In this document: positions 38,801 to 47,800 of the stretch, one piece after another
Layout: each line of letters opens with the position of its first letter
Position numbering within the stretch: position 1 is the stretch's first letter
Source of the DNA: Cristatella mucedo
Lineage: Eukaryota > Bryozoa > Phylactolaemata > Cristatellidae
Assembly (NCBI GenBank): GCA_009760855.2
Contig: WPIO01000023.1
Location: forward strand, 497,501-559,500
Direction of reading: 5' to 3'
DNA: 62,000 nt
Program-made: the position numbers and the translations under genes
The notes under the pieces: generated by a model
Database searches by the model: none
The model's input: only the letters and a program-made list of their open reading frames with translations
Told to the model about the DNA's origin: nothing

Positions 38801-41800
38801 TATCTCTGGCGAGAACAAGGCGATCTGGGTGCTGGTGCTGGTGCTGGTGCTGGTGCTGGTGCTGGTGCTGGTGCTGGTGCTGGTGCTGGTGCTGGTGCTG
38901 GTGCTGGTGCTGGTGCTGGTGCTGGTGCTGGTGCTGGTGCTGGTGCTGGTGCTGGTGCTGGTGCTGGTGCTGGTGCTGGTGCTGGTGCTGGTGCTGGTGC
39001 GGGTGCGGTGCGGGTTCGGGTTCGGGTTCGGGTTCGGGAGCGGGTGTGGGAGCGGGTGCGGGTGCGGGTTCGGGTGCGGGTTCGGGTACGGATGGTCCGG
39101 CGGCCATACTTCTGTGCGATGGGTGGGCAGGGCCTTCGCTCTTTAGCAATGGTTGCCCATGGGTACGTGCCCAAATGGCTATTGAAGGTTCTGATGTAGA
39201 CATTTAGCTGCTGCACGGAATTGAGGGAGAGAGGTTACGTGGGGTTTCTATTGAGGGACACGAGTCCAGAGGGCTCGTGTCCCTCAATAAGCTGGGATCA
39301 ACTTGCTGGGATCGATTGCTATTGTCTACAGTAGTCCTCAAATGCCTGTCGACGGACAGTCAGTCCTAACTGTTTTTAGGCTTTCTCAAGCTTGCGCTTA
39401 GTTGACCTAGCTAGTTTAATCTTTGAGGGTAAACCATAGCCCGTCTGGGCGAGGTCGTACAGTGAGCTTAGTCAAAGGTGCAAACTCGTCAAGCATGTCC
39501 GATAGTGTTGTGTTCTAGCATTCTACCAATGATGGCAAGTCGGAAGTAAGAATAAGCAGTAGAGGTGAAGCAGATATTCTCGCACGGACAGCATTGATGT
39601 CAAGAGTCTTGAGGTTTCACGTTTCACAGGTGATTTTAGATGAGGAGTAGGAGGGCACACATTGTAGACTGGATGAGATCTGCAAGTTGTCAGATAAGCA
39701 GGATTTGGAAATAATTGATGACTAAGAGCACAAGGGGCAAAGAGGATATTTTCTCACTGACAACATAGATGTCAAGAGTCGTGAGGTTTTGCGATTCAAA
39801 TGATTTCGGATGGAGAGTAGGGTACATGTTGTAGACTGAATGAGATCCGAATCCTAGCTGATTAAACAGCCTCTTTTTGTATAGCGACAGAAGAGCCTTT
39901 TACGGCTATCACCACCGCTTGCAGTGGCGATAAAGGATCGCCCACCGCAGGAATCGAACCCACGACCTCGGGACCGAGGTCGTGAAAGCAACCGCCTTAC
40001 CTAGTGTGCCATCACGGCTCACCGTGCGATCAGATGAGCAGAATTCGGAAATAGTAGGGGATGATAGCATATTCTTTGCAGCAAATGTAAAGCGCCTAGA
40101 AAGAGAATGAGTTCTCTGAGGGTGCTTTATCAAGTTTATTATTATAATCATTATACACTTGTAGGTGAATATTTGATCGAGTTTTTTACCAAGTGCCGTG
40201 ATAGCCCAGAGGTAAATGTGCTCTCTCTTCACGACCGAAGTCGTGGGTACGAATCCTGCAGTTGGCGATCATTTGTTGCCGACTGTAAGTGGCGGTGATA
40301 GCAGTTAAGGCTCTTCTGTCGCTTTAAGAATGAGGCTGTTGAATCAGCTAAAAACATTTATTGCTGAGAGATCATAAACATGAGCCACAAGAGAAAATCA
40401 GCTCGAAATCTAGGTGTCATGTTCCCAAGTGACCTCTCGTTAGACGACCACATCAGCTCCACAGTCAAGTCTGCCTACTTTCAGCTACATAACATTGCTC
40501 AAATTCGGGCTTGTTTAGATAAAGATACCGCGTCTAAGTTGGTCCATGCATTTGTGACATCCCGTCTTGACTTGTGTAACTCACTGCTTGCTGGCCTACC
40601 GGCATTTGCAATCAGCCGATTACAGCTGGTGCAAAAGTGTTTGAATACAGGCTTTAAGCTGCGTGTTGAACGTGGTGGGCCAGTAGTGTAGCTTGCTCAA
40701 TCGGTGCAGCAGCTGGAAACAACTGGAGTAGAGGAAACCAGAGGTTGCTGAATTATCTGATGATCGATGCTCGTTGATGAAAACATTCTTAGCAATCGAT
40801 TGGCCTTTGGCCACTCGCTATTCCAAAACTAAGGTTCGTGGGTTCAAGATGAACGCCTGCTTTTCGGCTCAGTGTTCATCTGTCTCGAGCGTTCCGTAGC
40901 TTTTGCCTTTCTTTCTCATTTAGAGTACTGAAATATTTCCCAGTAGCCGGGCAGCTACCTCTGACCCACTAAGCGAACTCTCCTTCCCTTATATGGCAGT
41001 TCGAGAACAGCGCGGCTCCACTGTCGTGGCTGCTAGTACAAAAGTCCCGAGCGAAGATAAGAGTTCCTAACAATAATATTATTATTATTAGGAATAAGTC
41101 CTATAGTTTTTATAGGTTAAGTCTTTTTATAGCACCACAGGAGAACTAAATCTCTATCCATTCTGTTTACAACCCATCGTAAAAAGATCGATATAACCAT
41201 GGCTTGATGAAATGCGCTCATGCTTATAAAAGCAAGCCGGAGTACACAATAATTATTATGCTGCAAGGCAGGAAAGCGCATGCAAGAAGTCACTCAGGGG
41301 AGCAAAAACGACAAGTTCACGATTGATATGGGAAAGCTGAGCGGAACAGATGTGTCTTTAGCTGAGATTTCGGTGGTGCAAAACTATCGCAGGTTGTGAT
41401 GACCGAAGCCAGAAGCGTCTTTCGGCGCCACGTTTGTACGCGAGCATGTACATATTGACCTTGGCATACGCCAATTACATTTTTAGACACCGTCTTAGAA
41501 TGGGACGGCGAGCTCATTTTACCCACGATTCTCGCATCTCTTCCGTTTGTGACATTCCTAATTGCCGGAATCATAGCCGTAAGTTTGAGTGCAATGCATT
41601 GTTGCTACTACAATAACGCCAACAAATGTTTCTGTAGTTGCATCTCTTACTCTTTTCGAATTTGGTTCGCTCAACGTCGGCGTGACAGCGACATGCCAAG
41701 CGCGAAGCTGACTAAGGCACGCTGATAGAGAGCTTCGCCGCATAGCTTTCCCTGTGAAATGCGCAGTCGTTTCACTTTGCAGTACCTGGTATTCCAGTCC

Positions 41801-44800
41801 GCCGTCGGCGACCCAGTCGTGCCGCAGACGGCAATTGCCGATAAGGAGGACATGCTGCTGAGAATCAAAGAAGGAGAGCTACTCAGAGGCAGCGAGGGAG
41901 ATGTGCTCAATATCTGGGTAACGAAGATCTTCACACACTCGCACTCATTTGCTATGAAAAGCACACTCATTTGCTACAAGGAGCAGTTTCAAACGAAATA
42001 TTTTTACCGAAGCTTACGGCTACAAATCGTCTTAGCATACATGCACGAATTTAACCTGAAAGCCAAGCAATGTATGGATTGCATTTGATTGTTTTATCGG
42101 GCTGCTGTTTGGCTTAGAGTACCAAATAGACAACTTTCCAGAGTAGTCTTCTCTTAGCCGTTCTTGCTCTGGTGTGGTTACAGACATGAATATAAACCAA
42201 GCTCGGGAAGCAGCAGCTTATTAAACTAGTCAGCGTCCAGATTGCTCTTTGGAGGAATGAATGCTGGTTATTTCTGAATCCTAATACTTTTAATTCCAGA
42301 ACGATGAGATATTGGCATTGGGCATCGGCATGTGGCAAATGGTGTTCAATAATGCTTTCTCATGAGCAAAATCAATCGAAATAATTTTGATTATGTTAAT
42401 GAGTGAGTGAGTCCGCCTGGCCGTATCACGCTTACGTTGCACCCTTTACCGTACTAGTACAGCACAGCAATACAGAACGGTACAGCTATGATGAGTCATG
42501 TCAAAATTATGGGAAACAATTTGAACTGAGGACAAATTGTACTAATTTGCATATGAACCCACAACATACCTTCTCATATCTGAAATTGAGCATCTTCCAT
42601 TGAATAATGAAATAAGGATAAGCGGGCTTTTGACCAGACTATTAATTAATTATTTGTAAAATTGCTGTATAGATCATTTCTCAGTGGAAAGGGTCAAAAT
42701 AAGGAGTCTGATCGGGTCACCCACTCTTAGCAAGGGTCGACAAATCAGTGCGTCACTGTGTCTGAGCATTTGTGCAGCAGTTATATGCCATGGCGTTGCC
42801 AGAATATTCATCTAGGGGGAAAATCTACAAAATGTTAATGTAAGAAGTCAAGACTCAAAATATTTCATGTAAGTAGGGTTAGACCCGCAATTAATAGAAA
42901 ATATCGCGTATGATTGCAAATTTTATTCGACGCGAACTCGGCGATTGCTCATCGAGTAGAAATAAGACAAAATTTCGTCATTGCTGACTTACGGTGAGGG
43001 GGCGTAGGAATAGGGGGCGGCCCAGCTCACAGCTCCGCTGTGAGGAAAAGGGGCGGGCGCTCCCCTGCCACCTGGCTCTGTCACTCTCTGCTACGCTTGT
43101 ATGAGTGGTTTTAATTTTCAACTTGAATTGTCCTGAGATGGTTCGCAAATGGACTCTTTTCCGCTGAAATTCTACCATTAAGTTGAATCTAGGAAATAAT
43201 GACATGCCACAAGGTAATTGGGCAGCTCAAAGCTCTGAGGTGAACGCGTTGCCTGGCTTTTTGCTAGGATCGGCGAAACAAGTCCAAGCAGCTGAGCAAA
43301 TCATTCAATGCTATTGCTGTGCTACTCATTAGTAGTTGATGTCAGTGGTCTATAGGTTCTTAGATGCTTCTTTAGGAATGGCTGATCATTTGCATGGTCT
43401 TACGTGTACTCTTTAACTAATTTCCAACATACACTTGTACGTATGAGTTTATTGCACGGCTCATTTTTTTAACGCGTTGTCAAAACTATTGTTTTTTTAA
43501 CATGCTTACGTACCTCGTGGTCGTATATGCGGGTGGATTGCTTGTGCAGATGTCATTTGAAAGAGCTGGAATTTATCCTCCCGAGTAAGTCTTTAAACAT
43601 GGTTAGCTGCGTTTTTGAATTGATTTGAAACCGCGGCAGACATTCGTAGCGATGGTCTGTCGGTGAGTCATTGTGATTGAACATTTTTACAGCTGTGAGC
43701 TTGTATGTGCCTTTTTAATTTTCAAATTGAAAGCGTATTCTCGCGAAGTTTCGCGGGTAGTCTCTATTCAACCATAAAACTATATTTTTAAATATAAATT
43801 TACTACTGTCTTGCGTAAATTTTATTGCTGTGCTTTCGGCATCTTTGTACGGATAAATCTATCCTTCGTACGTTCCAGACGGCACCTGGTACTTTGATTA
43901 GCCCCGTGAACCCGGATGTTGCCAAGCAAATTATATCCGAAAGCCATACTCTTCAACCTAAAAGTCTGGAGAAGACTCCCTCAGCCAGTTTTATAGACAA
44001 GGAACCTCAGAAAGATATTGAGCCTGCATCGGCTTTGCCGTTAAAGTCCTCCCTGTCACCGAAGGCACCTTCCCAGTTTGCTAGTGCTCGAAATTTTAAA
44101 GAGACGAGGTCTAGCTTAAGATCGAAACCAAGGTTGCTGCAAGATTATGTTGTACCACATGAGAGAATTGAAATAGATGCGCCTCCAGGAAAAGATCCGG
44201 CTGCCTCAAGTAAGTCACTCCGTCACTCTCACACTGCACTAAAAAGGATTTTAAATTCTGGAAAATCGAGCTTAGCTGTCTGTACTTTACTCGACCGTTA
44301 GTCATCACTGCTCATTACTATGTAGCAATGCCAAATTATTTAATGCACCAAACATAGCTCAAGTCAGTTGTATGCTATTATAGTTAAAACCTACCTATAT
44401 TAGATCAAATTCATTCCGTCAAAATGACATGCAGAAGAAAACTGATTAAAATATATTCAGGATTAAAAATATTGAGTGAGCTTATATATTTCGTTATCTT
44501 AACTGTCACCTAGCTCACTTTCGATTATATTAAAAGCATCCACGGCTGTTTAAGATTATTTTTTAAAGCGAAAGAAAATTTCGGTCGTCGTTTTGCCTGA
44601 GCGACATCAAGGGTCGAATTATTGTGCATGACTGATCACGTGTTCGGTGTGCAACCCTCACTCAATAGCCATCGAGCAACCCGGTGACTTAATGCTTTCC
44701 CCTCTTATCCTTTAGACGACCATTTAAAGTTAACAATAATAGTAATAATAATACATTTGTTATAGCACCCCTGGAGAACTGAATCTCTTTCTATGAACTT

Positions 44801-47800
44801 TACATTTACTGAAAAAGTAGCACAATCAAGCGATTAGTGGTAGCATGCTCAATGACAACAAGCATAACATGGTTAGAGGTGACATGAACAGGGTCAGCAT
44901 GCAAATATAGGTAGTGGCAGCATGCACAGTGTCAGCACGCATAAGCACACAAAGTACGAATCATATAGACCCACTAAATGCTTTCATAAATAAATGCATT
45001 TAGTTTCTTTTTAAATGTGGTCAGATTGGGTGATATCGTGATACAAGTCGGAAGTGGATCCCACCATTCCATTTCCATTGATTGTTCAGATCATGTACCA
45101 TAAGGAACATGTATTCACTTCAAGCTTGTAGCGATGAATCATTGCAACTGGTTTGTGCGTGTTAGTCGATGAAGTTACCTAGCCGGCATCCGCAGGCCTA
45201 TCTCAGATTACGAAGCCAGCACAAATATGACAAAATAATAAAGATGCAACGACTCGTAAGTGCAGAATATTTCTTCGGAATTTTACTTTCTTTTTTTCAA
45301 AAAGATCCTGGTGAAATAAAATAAAAAGCATTCCGAGAGCTTGATAGAAATTTTAGTCACGAAAGAAGAGAAGTGGGAGCTTACCTTCAACTATCTCAAG
45401 TAGGATCACTGGAATTAGGATCAGTAGGATCACTGGAATCATAATCAGTAGGATCACTGGAACTCTGACCGGGAAAGAAGAATTTCCCGCTGCCGTGGTA
45501 ACACGGCCAATTCATCGGTATCAAATTAATGGCCATGCCTGCTAAATGTCATATTGACTAGCCTGCATGCTGTTGCGCCTGGATGTAGGGCAGCTCTGTA
45601 TAGAGCTTCATCATCTTACATCGTTTCCACCAATTTTTCATATCCATGATAATTTTTATTTCAATTCAGTAACAACCAATTACGAGTAATTCAGAATGTA
45701 CTGAAAGTTGGAGAAAAAATGTCGAGGCTTCAAATTGAGCGTATAACCTGCTAACCCTCAGTTGTACGTCACTCAGCAGTCAGATCCACTATGGTAAATT
45801 GCTTGTCTAGCGGGCGTTGACAGTGAACGTTTGCTCATCTCACTCTCGGCAAGCAAGCTTTCACTTATTTCTTTTACTCTGTTGGAATGTCCAGGCGTAG
45901 AAACACTTGATAAGCTGCTGGCCTGTCGTGCCAAACATTCTATTAGAATGTCCGGAACGTTTACTAAGCTGGCCAACGGCAGGCAATCAAGGTTCCACTG
46001 AGTCAGCTGCTTTTGCCGATGCGGGTCTCTCAGTGTTATTGTTTGATCAACTACCTCGGAGGGCAGCAGTGCACTTTTTTAATTGTCCTCTTTTTTGTAG
46101 AGCAAGTAGCGTGAACTTTATTAATTGTCTTCTTTGTTGTAGAGCAAGTATCACCTATTTTATATGTCAGACGCATACTTAGTGCCTACGGTGGCCATTA
46201 GACATTATTTTTTCATTGATGTACACCTTTGTAGAGGCCAGGATTTTGCCTAAGACACCTACTGTTCTAATGTAATACAAGCCAGGCATCTGATATTATT
46301 GAGATGATTGCAAATGAGAGACTGCGTATTCAAATACCTAACTCATAAAAGACCTTCCACGTAAATCCGAAATGTTGAGCACAAGAACGGGCAGGTTGTC
46401 ACTTTTTCTGCAGAAAGCTGACCGTCTTCATGCGATAAAGTTTGCGGCCTATACACATGAACACGATCTTGGATGTGTATCTTCTTATTTGAATAACCAC
46501 CTCAACGCAATAGATACGGAAAGTGTGGACGCCAGTAAAGTCGCATCTTTGCCTGTCTTAAATTCGGAATGCCGTTCATCAAAAAAGATTGAACTGATCA
46601 CCTCTAACATTGCAAATGATCCTTTAATGACACGCTTTATGTCTGCATCTACAACCAGCAGGTCTATTCTCCCAGAACTTCGAGGACTACGAGTAAGATT
46701 GGTTGGACTGCTGGCGAATTTTCCAAATTTATAGAGTTCAGCTTGCCACGTCAACTCGTTTTCGCAGGTGCGAATTTAAGAACTCGAGTACTTATGGCAC
46801 ATGCGGAGATGGTATTGAGAAACGAAATAGTGCAGATTAATGCATCCTTGGAATTTTCAGATGATGAAAACATTATGTGGCACATTTGTACAGAGCTCGA
46901 GCTGGAGCTCTGCACAAACGAGATCGTACGCGACTAGTGTTCAGCAACACATGCTGCTCATGCGTTCCGTAAAGTGCAGCAAGATAAAAAAAAATGTTTG
47001 CTGTCAATGAATAAATTACAGCGTGTTTTTTAAATGATTTTGCTGTTCGTCATGTAGCAAGAAAGACTGCCTGTTGAGTCCATTTTTGGCTGGCGCCGAC
47101 TAATAAGATAATTATTATATTCTAGGGATAAAATAGCAGGCACTTTTTCTTGTCCTGCTTGTATTTATTTTGAGTTATTTATTTTCCTTGCAATCCTGAT
47201 AGCAAGATACAAGAGACTATCCTCAAGTGAGGAGACTTCGACCCAATTATCACCAATAATGAACACGAAATTAGCAGCCTGCCTCATATAGTTGGATTAT
47301 TTAGTACTTCTCAATTTCAGTGCATTGATTTTTGTAAAATAGGGATGGTTGTGTCGTGAGATATCAGCACGTGGTTCGATCCATGGGCATGCCGACATAT
47401 GTATCTACGACATATCTTTCCTTTTAAATAAGTCAAGCGCACTCCCATGGACTCGGGTTTCTGTTTTATTTAATAATAATAATAATGCACTTGATAACGC
47501 GCCCTCGGAGAACTCAATCTCTTTCTAGGCGCTTTACATTTGCTGCAAGGGAAACGCGATTGAATGGTGAGTAATATCATGCTTGATAAACAACATGAAT
47601 AACATGGTTAGGGGTGACATGCACAGGGTCAGCATGCAAATATAGTTAGTGGCAGCATGCACAGTTTCAGCACGCATAAGCACATGAAGGACGAATCACA
47701 GGGACCCACTAAATGCTGTCCTGAATAGGTGTGTTTTTAAGTTTTTTTTTTAAAGGGGTCAAGTCAGGGGATGTTCTGTCGCAGGTCGGGAGGGAGTTCC

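Noticed and set aside
38674-39216. Open frame encoding a long Pro-Ala repeat, with His-Gln and Leu-Val frames overlapping
   Set aside because: All six frames are open only because of the GGTGCT array; there is no domain, no splice context and no start with support.
40190-40352. Functional tRNA gene
   Set aside because: A and B boxes are good, but the acceptor stem does not pair and the tail repeats in other copies, so it is a SINE.
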